A program made the translations under genes and the position numbers. Below are positions 8,122 through 16,177 of a stretch of DNA of 18,621 nt, one piece after another (the stretch's first letter is position 1; every line of letters starts with the position of its first letter). Below the pieces are notes generated by a model. It ran no database searches and was not told where the DNA came from. It saw only the letters and a list, made by a program, of their open reading frames with translations. Origin of the DNA: Lachnospiraceae bacterium UBA7199 (lineage in GTDB: Bacteria > Bacillota > Clostridia > Lachnospirales > Lachnospiraceae); contig DKUR01000029.1 in NCBI GenBank assembly GCA_002490775.1, forward strand, positions 1 through 18,621, read 5' to 3'.

Positions 8122-8158
8122 ATTATTTATTGAAAGAGTAAGTATTATACACTGTTTT
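8108..8158. repeat. Perfect 14-bp inverted repeat (hairpin), 23-nt loop
   Basis: AAAACAGTGTATAA (8108-8121) is exactly reverse-complementary to TTATACACTGTTTT (8145-8158). The left arm contains the stop codon of the small ORF and the right arm lies just before the start of the IS4/IS1634-like transposase remnant at about 8172. It could be a weak bidirectional terminator, since an A-tract pairs with a T-tract, or a protein-binding operator. It could also be a hairpin at the insertion-sequence end that blocks read-through. Confidence 0.6.
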
Positions 8159-8171
8159 CAAAGGGATATCA

Positions 8172-8990
8172 TATGTTTGTGTCAAAAATTCAAACGGTAA
8201 ACTTACGTATACGAAAATACTACTTACTGTGATAAGGAAACCAAAACTTGCAGGTGTCACCGCAAAAGCATCGGTCATCTTGATATGAAAACAGGAGAAG
8301 TCGTTTCTAACCGCAGAAGCGGGATGCCGGTATTGAAGGAAGCAGCAATCTGCTTGGTTGCTATATTGTCTTGTGTCCGGAATTGGTATCAAAAATTTTC
8401 TGAATCAGGCTGTGGCAGACATCAAACTTGTTGTGCCGCTGAAGGCAGTATTCCCAGATAGTTGGGAGCGCATTCTTACCTATGCATACTATCCCGTCAG
8501 TGGAGGCGATGCATTTGAGCGAATGACAGGAAACAAAAAGTTCTTTTTTGGTGGAATCTTTTCGAGTCAGCGGATCAGCGAGCTGATTGTTCGTATAGCG
8601 CCATCCTGCAGCAGTATTTCTTTGTCAAATGGGTGGGATGAACCACCAAAACGATTATTATGCAGCGTTTCATTGTATAACGAATTTATAGATTTTGTCA
8701 ACTGATGCGACAAATGTGGTAGGGAAATGCTGTCGCAGATCAATCTGTTTATGCCGACAGGTGTTAAAAGCTGTATGCCGTTGTATTACCGCGTTATTTA
8801 TGGTAGCATAAGGGCCATAAACGCACTTAAGGGAAGCCTTGTAGTTTAATAACCTCTTTCCGCTATATCATGGATAAAGGCTTTTATAGTACCCCCATGC
8901 CCCGCATTGACTCCACTGCGCATGAAACAGGGGCAAGCCGACAGTTTTTATTCCTTTTGCCGTGAAGATAATCTATAATGATTTTATTGG
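8172..8990 (+). pseudogene. Decayed IS4/IS1634-type DDE transposase
   Basis: Pieces of one transposase lie in order but in different frames. The first is T-Y-V-Y-E-N ... Y-C-D-K-E-T-K ... I-G-H-L-D-M-K-T-G-E-V, the N-terminal repeat region of IS1634-like transposases. Next is a clean open stretch (8358-8705) with V-F-P-D-S-W-E-R-I-L-T-Y-A-Y-Y-P-V-S-G-G-D-A-F-E-R and S-S-Q-R-I-S-E-L. Then L-Y-Y-R-V-I-Y-G-S-I-R, the region after the second catalytic Asp, and D-K-G-F-Y-S. Stops and frameshifts separate these blocks and the C-terminal catalytic part is not found, so the gene is dead. The following region passes straight into the IS110 leader. Family assignment is from remembered motif order and could shift between IS4 and IS1634 subgroups. 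Confidence 0.6.
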
Positions 8991-9154
8991 CAAAGGTCGG
9001 TTCTTATTTTGTGCTGATAGCCCGCATAGTAAATGATTTGTGGTTCTCTCATTTGCACCACCACCTGTCCAGCCTCACATGGCAAAAGGACGCATAGTAA
9101 AATATCAACAGACAGAGAACCGTGCCGTAAATTTTTCTGAAGAGAGGTGCTATT
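8990..9154 (+). ncRNA. Candidate IS110 bridge-RNA leader region
   Basis: IS110-family elements encode a structured non-coding bridge RNA in the non-coding end next to the recombinase gene; it base-pairs with target and donor DNA. The region just upstream of the IS110 gene here has fitting structure. GGTTCTCT (9042-9049) is reverse-complementary to AGAGAACC (9114-9121), enclosing 64 bases, and the 10-mer GCATAGTAAA occurs twice (9024-9033 and 9092-9101). Placement and repeat layout are seen directly; the RNA assignment is inference. Since the transposase is frameshifted, the RNA may be a relic. Confidence 0.35.
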
Positions 9155-10385
9155 ATGAAGAAAGTTTACGACAATTGTTGTGGTATTGATGTGCACAAAA
9201 AATTTATGGTTGCCTGCTTTATCCATGGCAAAGAGCAGGAAGTACGTGAGCTTGGTGCAATAACCAGGGAACTCCTTGAACTGGCTAAGCAAAGGCGGAT
9301 GGTCGCCATGGAAAGTACCGCCTCCTACTGGAAGCCCCTGTATAACATCCTGGAATCCTCCGGCTTAAATGCCATGGTAGTGAACGCCCGCCATATGAAG
9401 GCTGTTCCCGGCAAAAAACGGATGTAAAGGATTCCGAATGGATCGCCGACCTTGTACAGCATGGTCTTTTAGAGCCAAGCTATATCCCGGACAGGGATCA
9501 ACGGGAACTGCGTGAACTGATCAGCTACCGAAGGAGTTTAGTCCAGGATCGTACAAGGGAGTTTAACCGGCTGCAAAAGATGCTGGAAGGAGCCAACATA
9601 AGCTTTCTGGCACAATTGCAGATATCAGTGGCAAAAGCGCACACAGCATCATAGATACTATCCTTTTAGGAACTGCAATTGACAGTTCCAAATATGATGA
9701 AATGTATAATAATAAAGTAATTGCGCATAATCTCAAAGCCTCAAAGGAGCAGATCGTTGATGACCTGAACGGTTTTATGTCACCATTACAGAGGAAAATG
9801 ATGAAGGAACTCCTAAAACATGTGGACGAACTGGATGCCTATATCGAACATCTGAACGATGACATTGACAGCCACATGAAGCCGGAGAAAAAGCAGACAG
9901 TTGATGCAATCAAGGATGTCACCGGATTGGGTATCACCAGTTCGCAGGCAATCATTTCTGTGATCGGAACAGACATGGAACGACTTCCTACAGATGCCCA
10001 TATTTCCTCATGGGCAGGACTCTGTCCCGGAGATAATGAAAGTGCCAAAAAAACGCAGGACCGGAAAGACCAGAAAAGGTAATTATCTGTTGTGGACAAC
10101 ATTGATTGTATGTGCGCATTCTGCGGTCAAAGTGAAGAACTCCTATTTCGTGTGCAGTTCCAGAGGATCAACGCTCATAGGGGGAGTAAAAAGGCATATG
10201 TGGCAGTTGCCCACTCCATGCTGATTGCTATATATTACATTCTTAAAGATGGAGCGGCATTTCAGGATTTAGGTGCAGATTATTACAACCAATTCAATAA
10301 GGAACGCAAAATCAACGCCTACCTGAAGAGGTTAAAAGCATTAGGCTGGGAAATGCCTGAAGCCATGGAAGCACAGCCAGCTTAA
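9155..10385 (+). pseudogene. IS110-family transposase, broken by four frameshifts
   Basis: IS110 recombinases have an N-terminal RuvC-like DEDD domain and a C-terminal Transposase_20 domain with a catalytic serine. Here the N-terminus reads C-C-G-I-D-V-H-K-K, then M-E-S-T-A-S-Y-W, then in another frame D-V-K-D-S-E-W-I-A-D-L. The C-terminal part holds D-A-H-I-S-S-W-A-G-L-C-P-G with the serine, and the end reads Y-Y-N-Q-F-N-K-E-R-K-I. Together the parts span nearly a full family length of about 400 residues. The frame changes near 9420, 9605, 10045 and 10150. Two of these fall in A-runs (6 and 7 A), so sequencing or assembly error is possible for some. A short deletion is also likely near 9290, where homologues carry a few more residues before R-M-V-A-M-E-S-T. 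A purine-rich AGAGAGG lies just before the ATG at 9155. Confidence 0.85.
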
Positions 10386-10782
10386 TCATAAATTTTTGAA
10401 GCAAAATTTTGTTATAGGGATAATTTGCGCTTTTTTGGCCATCCGATAGATTTTGTTTCATAGTAAGGGAAAAGTAAGCTGATGATATCTTATGACATTT
10501 AAGGCGACAGATAAAATGGGCAAGTCATTTGAGGTAAAGGGATATTATTATGGAAACAATCCGTAATTTGACAGGAGAAACTGTTAAGAAGAACATAAAC
10601 GAACAGGTGGAAGATTAAAAAAGAAGATATAGGAAGCGTCACTTTATAATGCGAGGAGTAGTGGTGTTTCCAACATTGATTTTTGATGCGCTGTTAGCAA
10701 ATCACCAGTTAAACTGGAGGTTGTTGATTAGGCTGAAGTATATCAGTGTGGAATTAAAAAATATATAATGAAGGTAAAGCAT
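10386..10782 (+). other. Intergenic stretch after IS110, no convincing gene
   Basis: About 400 bases of mixed sequence. It probably includes the right end of the IS110 element, whose exact terminus I cannot place. A 22-codon reading frame at 10550-10618 has an AAGGG ribosome binding site 8 bp upstream but encodes nothing I recognise. No clear terminator or promoter with both boxes is visible before the next gene. Confidence 0.4.
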
Positions 10783-11583
10783 ATGAATTCTCAAGCATTT
10801 CATATTATTGAAGCATTAGGGCTACAGGCTCCTAAATCGTATAATTTGAATGAGGCAATAGAATCACAGAGAAATAAATTCTATTTGCGGTATTGTAAAG
10901 ATGTGGGGTATCAAAGTCATGTTATAAATAAAGAAGAATTAATAATTCAAAGGGCAATGCTAGAAAAGGAAATATCAAAGGGAAAATTGTTAAGAATTGA
11001 AGATTCCTTTGATAGTATAGCTGGTTGTGCTGTATATGCTAATTTGGACGGAATATACGGAGAGTATGTTAGCGGTCACATTATATCTCTTTTAAGAAAA
11101 GGGATATGTAGAAAAAGGTTTTTAATTGATAAGTGTGGAGAGGTCAAAGTAAGAGAGGCTTTTCAAGGATTTGAAGCCACACAAATAAAAGGTGGATATT
11201 TTTGGAGACCCTGTGAGAATGTAAAAGATAAACTTAATGAGATAACTTGTTATTTATTGGAAAATTTGATAAGTAAGGAAAAGGATTTGTTATTAGAAAT
11301 ACTTATTACAGAAGATGATATTATCATATGTGATGCTAAACATCCTGGAATGGACATGAGCTGGCAAGGTATGAAGGATATTTTTAATATAAATAATGTT
11401 GAAATTTTTTTAAAAAAAACACATAGTAAAAAAGTAAATGTAAAGGAATTTAAAATTGATGGGTTTGATATTGATCTATCAGTTCCTGTTAAAAATATAA
11501 TTATTGGAAATGGGGCGATTTTATCACATTATGTAACGAGAAACTATCCAATGTATAATACTATTAAGTTTATTTGTAGGTAA
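10783..11583 (+). CDS. Hypothetical protein, possible ATP-grasp / phosphohistidine-like features
   Basis: I do not recognise this gene securely. The predicted soluble protein has 266 residues from ATG 10783, which has an AAGG ribosome binding site 8 bp upstream; an ATG at 10768 would add five residues. The N-terminus has A-P-K-S-Y-N-L and F-Y-L-R-Y-C-K-D-V-G-Y-Q-S-H. A mixed alpha/beta core follows with R-I-E-D-S-F-D-S-I-A-G-C-A-V-Y, Y-G-E-Y-V-S-G-H and K-R-F-L-I. Near the C-terminus G-N-G-A-I-L-S-H-Y-V-T-R-N resembles the G-x-x-S-H-x-x-x-x-x-R phosphohistidine signature of PEP-utilising enzymes, and the alternating strands and acidic residues before it could be ATP-grasp-like. Both are weak, motif-level ideas. 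The gene is AT-rich, flanked by broken insertion sequences, and points the same way as the CYTH-HD-U32 operon 960 bp away. Confidence 0.6.
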   Translation: MNSQAFHIIEALGLQAPKSYNLNEAIESQRNKFYLRYCKDVGYQSHVINKEELIIQRAMLEKEISKGKLLRIEDSFDSIAGCAVYANLDGIYGEYVSGHIISLLRKGICRKRFLIDKCGEVKVREAFQGFEATQIKGGYFWRPCENVKDKLNEITCYLLENLISKEKDLLLEILITEDDIIICDAKHPGMDMSWQGMKDIFNINNVEIFLKKTHSKKVNVKEFKIDGFDIDLSVPVKNIIIGNGAILSHYVTRNYPMYNTIKFICR

Positions 11584-11589
11584 CTGTTA

Positions 11590-12382
11590 AATGAGCTTTT
11601 CTTTTGGCGCAGATAGCTTTCTACTATATAAGGCAGGTGGGATAGCCGTAAGTCTTATAGCCGACTTTCTTAAGGGTGCTTTCGTTCACGAGTTATAAGG
11701 GATTAGGGCTTTTGAAAAATGGAATTCATCCTTAAGGAAGCCGTAAGCCTAAATCGAGTCAAAAGTGGAATCGCCCGGAAAAGTGTCAAGATGGAAGCCC
11801 GGGTGGAGTGAAAAGAAATCAGGGAGAATCGGCTTTAAGGAAGAGGAATCGCCAATGGATTTGTCCTCGTCAGGGGAATCGAATTTCTTTCCTGCAGGTA
11901 TTTTTCGGGATGGGGGCCTTAAACCCATCATTCAGGGAAGCGATATGGCGAACTTATGGCATAGTAGAAATGGCCGTTGACATACTGTTGCTTTGCGTTA
12001 GGAAAGGAGGCGGTCTGTGGGGGTATGAGATCGTAAGCTATCTTATAAGGGTCAACTCGTGATTATCTTTAAGCCTGCGGATTAGGGAATTGAGGGTCTT
12101 GGGACTGTTTTCGGTAACATAAATCTCAATGCCGGAGGTGTCGAAGATAAGCATGGAGGAGCGAGAAGAGTAGATGGCTTGGCAGATGGGCTCAGTGAAA
12201 TCTACCATACGCTGGAACCTGAGTTCAATATATGACACGCAAACCCCGGTTTGTAGCGGTTAGGGGGATAATTCCTTTTCCTTCCAAGGAGTTAGAAAAA
12301 GGAAGGGGTATCTTCCATGAAACATATCCGGGCAGTCTGGAAAGGCACCTTTTAAAGAAATCTGATGGTATTTAACAGTCAT
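11590..12382 (-). pseudogene. Decayed IS1182-type transposase (minus strand)
   Basis: Read on the minus strand from 12382 down, IS1182-family blocks appear in the right order across several frames. They are D-C-P-D-M-F-H-G-R-Y-P, then F-Q-R-M-V-D-F-T-E-P-I-C-Q-A-I-Y, then M-L-I-F-D-T-S-G-I-E-I-Y-V-T-E-N (first catalytic Asp), then D-P-Y-K-I-A-Y-D-L. These are followed by Q-Q-Y-V-N-G-H-F-Y-Y-A, then K-F-D-S-P-D-E-D-K-S-I-G-D-S-S-S-L-K-P, and Y-G-F-L-K-D-E-F-H-F-S-K-A-L-I-P. Frameshifts and stops break it at many points, and the C-terminal third is missing, so it cannot be active. The opposing + strand ORFs here are shadows. It separates the orphan gene at 10783 from the CYTH gene and may have disrupted their original linkage. 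Confidence 0.75.
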
Positions 12383-12389
12383 AAATTTT

Positions 12390-12446
12390 CTTCTCCGTTT
12401 ATGAAAAAATAGTTGTCTGATAACGCTATTTTAACATAGGCGGAGA
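12390..12446. repeat. Nested imperfect inverted repeat before the CYTH operon
   Basis: An inner stem pairs AAAATAG (12406-12412) with CTATTTT (12426-12432) around a 13-nt loop. An outer stem pairs CTCCG (12393-12397) with CGGAG (12441-12445), with equal 8-nt gaps on both sides. Outer pairing can extend weakly through T- and A-rich flanks. It could be a hairpin at the IS1182 end, an attenuator or an operator for the operon downstream. Confidence 0.4.
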
Positions 12447-12530
12447 GAAAGTTTAAATGGAAATAATGGGATGAGCCAATAAAATCAATGGGTTTAGCAA
12501 TTTGGCAATTGCGTAAAATTTATTCAAACT

Positions 12531-12536
12531 AGGAGG
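12531..12536 (+). promoter_or_regulatory. Strong ribosome binding site for CYTH gene
   Basis: A perfect AGGAGG lies 8 bp before ATG 12545 and fixes that start. It is among the strongest ribosome binding sites in the window. The 80 bases before it are AT-rich, but I could not identify a convincing -35/-10 pair. Confidence 0.8.
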
Positions 12537-12544
12537 AATTCATT

Positions 12545-13144
12545 ATGTTGGAAATTGAAGTAAGGGCTATTGTAAATAACAAAATGGAGTTGATTCAAAC
12601 TTTAAAAGAGAAGGGGTTTGTGAATACAAAAAACGTAGTTCAGCACGACATTATGTTGGATAAGCCAGATGCGAGTTTGTTTGTATCAGGGAAGAAAATA
12701 CGTATACGAATAGAAGATGATAAGGCAACGCTTACATACAAAGGCGATATAAATGTTGATCAAAATGTTTCGAAAAGAACAGAATTGAATATTCAAATAA
12801 TGCAAAGTGAAGTAGAGCAATATATAACATTTTTATCTGAGTTAGGATACCCAATCTGTTTTCAGATAAAAAAAGAAAGACGGGTATTGGAAAAAGATGG
12901 AATTATAGTAACATTTGATGAATGGCCTATTATTGGATGTATGATGGAGATTGAAGGACCAGAAGAGCAAATAAAACATGTTGCGGAAGAAGTGGCACCA
13001 GATGTTAAATTTTCTAATTATCGTTTAAAAGAATTGTTTGAAAATACAATGCAGGAGACAGGAAAGTCGTTAGCTGAACTTAAGGATATGTATTACAGGG
13101 AAAAACAATTTGATTTAGGTCATATTGAATTAATTATCAGATAA
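12545..13144 (+). CDS. CYTH domain protein (class IV adenylyl cyclase / triphosphatase family)
   Basis: CYTH proteins form an eight-stranded tunnel that binds triphosphates with metal ions. Members make cyclic AMP (CyaB) or cleave thiamine triphosphate, inorganic triphosphate and related substrates. The 199-residue protein is a single CYTH domain. E3-x-E5-x-R7 corresponds to the signature ExExK, with Arg replacing Lys. Later strands carry R53-I-R55, L-T-Y-K66-G, R78-T-E80-L-N, K110-E-R112 and M-E135-I-E137-G, which supply the basic and acidic lining of the tunnel. So the active site looks intact, but the substrate cannot be told from sequence. It is the first gene of a three-gene AT-rich operon; the HD-domain gene starts 66 bp downstream. 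CYTH and HD hydrolase genes are known to be neighbours in bacteria, which fits linked synthesis and breakdown of a nucleotide or phosphate signal. Confidence 0.85.
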   Translation: MLEIEVRAIVNNKMELIQTLKEKGFVNTKNVVQHDIMLDKPDASLFVSGKKIRIRIEDDKATLTYKGDINVDQNVSKRTELNIQIMQSEVEQYITFLSELGYPICFQIKKERRVLEKDGIIVTFDEWPIIGCMMEIEGPEEQIKHVAEEVAPDVKFSNYRLKELFENTMQETGKSLAELKDMYYREKQFDLGHIELIIR

Positions 13145-13210
13145 ATTAGCGCAATACAAAGGGATTTGTAATTAAGATGATGAATTCACAATTCTCTTTT
13201 ACGTTATATA

Positions 13211-16156
13211 ATGAATGACAAAAGGAAAACTACTAATATGCCAGAGACAAATGCGTTTGTTCAAGAATTTGAAGATTTAGTGAAAAATAAGGATGAAAAA
13301 GCGATAAAAGTTATTAACGCCATTGCGGATTATTGCAAAAATGAAATGGCAGCGCAAAATGTTGTGAATCTTTTTTTTGCAGACCATGGCTGGGAACATT
13401 CGATCAGACTGAGTCATTATGCATCTTTTATGGTTGGACAATTAAAAGATGAAAACAAAAGCTTGTTTAGTGATATTGAGTGGAACAATATGTTGGTACT
13501 TCTATGGACAGCTATTGCTTTGCATGACATTGGGATGAACGACATTGCTAAGTATAAAGAGGCTGATTTAATAGAGATAATTAAAGAGCAAGTCGGACGG
13601 ATTGAACATGTAAGAAAGTCGGGGGAATGGATTGCGAGGATTATCGACGATATTAATCATAATAAAATAAAAGATGATATCAGCGAGTTTGTTCATGCTT
13701 GGATGAACTACTGGGATGATCAACGGACAATGGATTCTATTACAGCATTAAGAATGGTAAAAGATATTGTATTAATGCATGGGGAAGACAAGAATTGGCT
13801 TGTAGAAGATAAAATTGGTGCTCTGGACAGAAATGTATTTTCGGATATTGATGAAAAAGATAAAGATATTTATAGAACAATAATAAGTTATAATGAGGCA
13901 TTATTATGTCTAAGTGATTTGCTTGATATTTGTAAAGACAGAATGATGATATTTAGTAACGATAAGTTAAATGAAATTTTTAATCAACTGGATGCCAATA
14001 AGAGGCGTCTTACATTTGAGCATTGGGTTTCACATAATATTACAAGAGTAAATAAGGATGATTATGAAAAAGATGGATACTTTAAGCTCGAGACGTATAA
14101 GTATTCGGTAGATTCAAAAATGTATCTTAATAATGTATTATATAATATGTATCCAGGACTTGGGGCTATAGAGGCCTGTTTAAAGTGGGGAAATGACGAG
14201 AGGTTAAAGGGCATATTACAAAATTTTGGATATAATGGGATAAGATTATCTTTCCGACGTCAAAATGCTCCAGTATGGAGGACAATACATGCCCAAGCAG
14301 ATAAATTCAAAATATACGATAATGCGCATATTCTAAAGATTAATTCCCAATTAGAAGGGACAACTAATAATTTTATCAATGACTTGATTAGCCGTTGGAT
14401 TCAAAAGAATTGGAGCGTAGAGGAAGAGTCCGATTTTTACCGAAATTTTAAAAGTATATATGAAATGTTTAGCAAAGGGGTTTCGTTACATATTCTATAT
14501 GATAAGAAAGTAGAGAAAATTAATAAAGATTCAATAGGTTTTTTTGTTGAAGTGCAAGATGGTGGAGGGATAAATTATGGAATAAATGATATTCTTTTAT
14601 CGGCAATTAATATGTTTTTTGAGGTGTGTAAAGACCGAGAAAACATACATAATGTTCAGATTGTTGCGAAAGGTGATAGGATTTTTTCTTCCCTATATAG
14701 TGGCACGAATAATGATAAAGAGACGGGCTACATTATAATTATCAGAAATTATTTAGAAGATGATTTGAATAGAATCATTGAAACTATTAAGAAAAAAGAT
14801 GATAGTTCTTTTGCAATTTTTATTTGCAGTGCGGGCAAAGTTAATAGCGGGTTAAGGCAAAATTGTCAAAACGTACAATATATAATAAATAAAGATAAAT
14901 TTGATAAGATAAAACCATTTTTAAGGGATTATGCGCTCAAAGAATGGACAGATAAAGATGAGATAAGCGAAAAAGAAGAAGGGCAGGCAGAGGAGTTGCT
15001 GAGTGAGATGCAAATAGGGCTTGGGGAGTTTATTAAGCGCTTAGAAATTATATATAATGGCATGCACACAATTAACGAGAGTGTTATTTCGGATTTGAAA
15101 AAGAATAAGTATGGCGGTCTGTTTGTCTTAAATTTATTTGAGATGATGTCAAAGGAAGTTGACAGAAGAAGGGAAATAGAAAATAAAGAATTAGAGTTTT
15201 TTTATAATGAATTTTATAAACAGAACAGAAGTAAAATATATCAAATGAGTGATTATGAAGAAGCCAAAGAACTATTGAGTAGTTTATGCGAAGAAAATGA
15301 TGGAAAAATACGATTACAAGCGAAATATAGCAGCTCGTTTGAGAATTTAATTGTTAGTTTAAGCAGGGAAATGGATTGTGGTGTTAAGCAAAACTTATTC
15401 CAGATGATGATATTTTTTTGGCTTTATAATTATAGAATGGTCAATTTCAAATCTGTATGTTACAGAGAATATTTAACATATCTTTCGCCAAAACAACTAT
15501 GTAGTTATATATTAAATCCTAATATCGATTTGGTAGAGAGAATAAATATTTGTTTTGAAACTAGTGAGATTTTAGTTGATGAACTTAAACAAAAAGCTGA
15601 AGATGATACGCTCAGGGAATTTATAAATCAATATATCATTAAGTTGTTAAATGATAGAATGTGTCTATTGGAAAATGAGGATATTATTTGCTTTCAATCA
15701 ATATATAGAATTTTTAGGGGAATATTAGCGCCTAATATGGAAGATAATATTTGTCGGATAATAGATGTAATCGGAAAGTCGAAATCACATGTTGGTTACC
15801 TTGGCTTCATTGAAGGTGTTTGTAGCGCTAACCTGGATGAAGATAGACAATTAGAAAAGATTGTAAATACACCCTTGGAAAAAATGTTGAAAGAGATCTT
15901 TGCAGGTTCTGAGCTACACATACAGTATATGGCATATGATATCCTGTTTAATTATAAGAAAGATGGTTTGCGGAAAAAATTTATTCGCGATGATTGGGAA
16001 AAAATTTGCGGATTATTGCATGGTAAAGGTAAACTGGAGGAAAAAGATAAAAATAGCGTTTACATAGAGTGGGAAAAAATGAGATTAATGTTTATGAACA
16101 TTTTAAAGGAGACTTCTGAATCCATAAGAAAAAGAAACATGTTTGATACAAAATAG
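13211..16156 (+). CDS. Large HD-domain protein, conflict-system type
   Basis: This 981-residue soluble protein has an N-terminal HD phosphohydrolase domain (about 1-260). The metal-ligand pattern is complete: H59-G-W-E-H63, H105-D106-I-G-M, H133, H190-G-E-D and D236-L-L-D-I. H-G-x-x-H, H-D-I-G-M and H-G-E-D are typical of the HD-CE subgroup, found beside Hsp90-like ATPases and other parts in prokaryotic conflict systems. Residues about 260-620 are mixed alpha/beta with a G-G-G-I-N-Y-G turn and a G-Y-I-I-I-I-R strand; I see no GHKL N-box or P-loop. The last 350 residues are mostly helical and charged, possibly a repeat-like sensor or scaffold. Neither part matches a family I can name. The start is uncertain: ATG 13211 has no good ribosome binding site, and ATG 13238 is possible. 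The U32 gene follows after 18 bp, so expression is probably coupled. Confidence 0.75.
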   Translation: MNDKRKTTNMPETNAFVQEFEDLVKNKDEKAIKVINAIADYCKNEMAAQNVVNLFFADHGWEHSIRLSHYASFMVGQLKDENKSLFSDIEWNNMLVLLWTAIALHDIGMNDIAKYKEADLIEIIKEQVGRIEHVRKSGEWIARIIDDINHNKIKDDISEFVHAWMNYWDDQRTMDSITALRMVKDIVLMHGEDKNWLVEDKIGALDRNVFSDIDEKDKDIYRTIISYNEALLCLSDLLDICKDRMMIFSNDKLNEIFNQLDANKRRLTFEHWVSHNITRVNKDDYEKDGYFKLETYKYSVDSKMYLNNVLYNMYPGLGAIEACLKWGNDERLKGILQNFGYNGIRLSFRRQNAPVWRTIHAQADKFKIYDNAHILKINSQLEGTTNNFINDLISRWIQKNWSVEEESDFYRNFKSIYEMFSKGVSLHILYDKKVEKINKDSIGFFVEVQDGGGINYGINDILLSAINMFFEVCKDRENIHNVQIVAKGDRIFSSLYSGTNNDKETGYIIIIRNYLEDDLNRIIETIKKKDDSSFAIFICSAGKVNSGLRQNCQNVQYIINKDKFDKIKPFLRDYALKEWTDKDEISEKEEGQAEELLSEMQIGLGEFIKRLEIIYNGMHTINESVISDLKKNKYGGLFVLNLFEMMSKEVDRRREIENKELEFFYNEFYKQNRSKIYQMSDYEEAKELLSSLCEENDGKIRLQAKYSSSFENLIVSLSREMDCGVKQNLFQMMIFFWLYNYRMVNFKSVCYREYLTYLSPKQLCSYILNPNIDLVERINICFETSEILVDELKQKAEDDTLREFINQYIIKLLNDRMCLLENEDIICFQSIYRIFRGILAPNMEDNICRIIDVIGKSKSHVGYLGFIEGVCSANLDEDRQLEKIVNTPLEKMLKEIFAGSELHIQYMAYDILFNYKKDGLRKKFIRDDWEKICGLLHGKGKLEEKDKNSVYIEWEKMRLMFMNILKETSESIRKRNMFDTK

Positions 16157-16177
16157 AAGAGGAGATATAAAATTTTG
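16157..16177 (+). promoter_or_regulatory. Ribosome binding site and TTG start of the U32 gene
   Basis: AAGAGGAGA (16157-16165) lies 9 bp before TTG 16175. The next in-frame ATG is about 22 codons in and would delete the conserved first strand, so the TTG start is well supported. The site begins directly after the stop codon of the HD gene, which suggests translational coupling. Confidence 0.75.

Noticed and set aside
10550..10618. 22-codon ORF with an AAGGG ribosome binding site
   Set aside because: It is too short and resembles nothing I recognise; chance or a decayed gene start is as likely.
11765..12062. Overlapping + strand ORFs of 71 and 84 codons
   Set aside because: They lie opposite the IS1182 transposase remnant, whose minus-strand motifs explain the open frames.
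12500..12512. GCAATTGC palindrome before the CYTH gene, considered as an operator
   Set aside because: The 8-bp core is not extended by matching flanks and an AT-rich palindrome of this size is common.
13211..16156. GHKL/Hsp90-like ATPase domain in the middle of the HD protein
   Set aside because: HD-CE-type domains often pair with such ATPases, but I could not find the N-box or glycine-rich ATP-lid motifs here.
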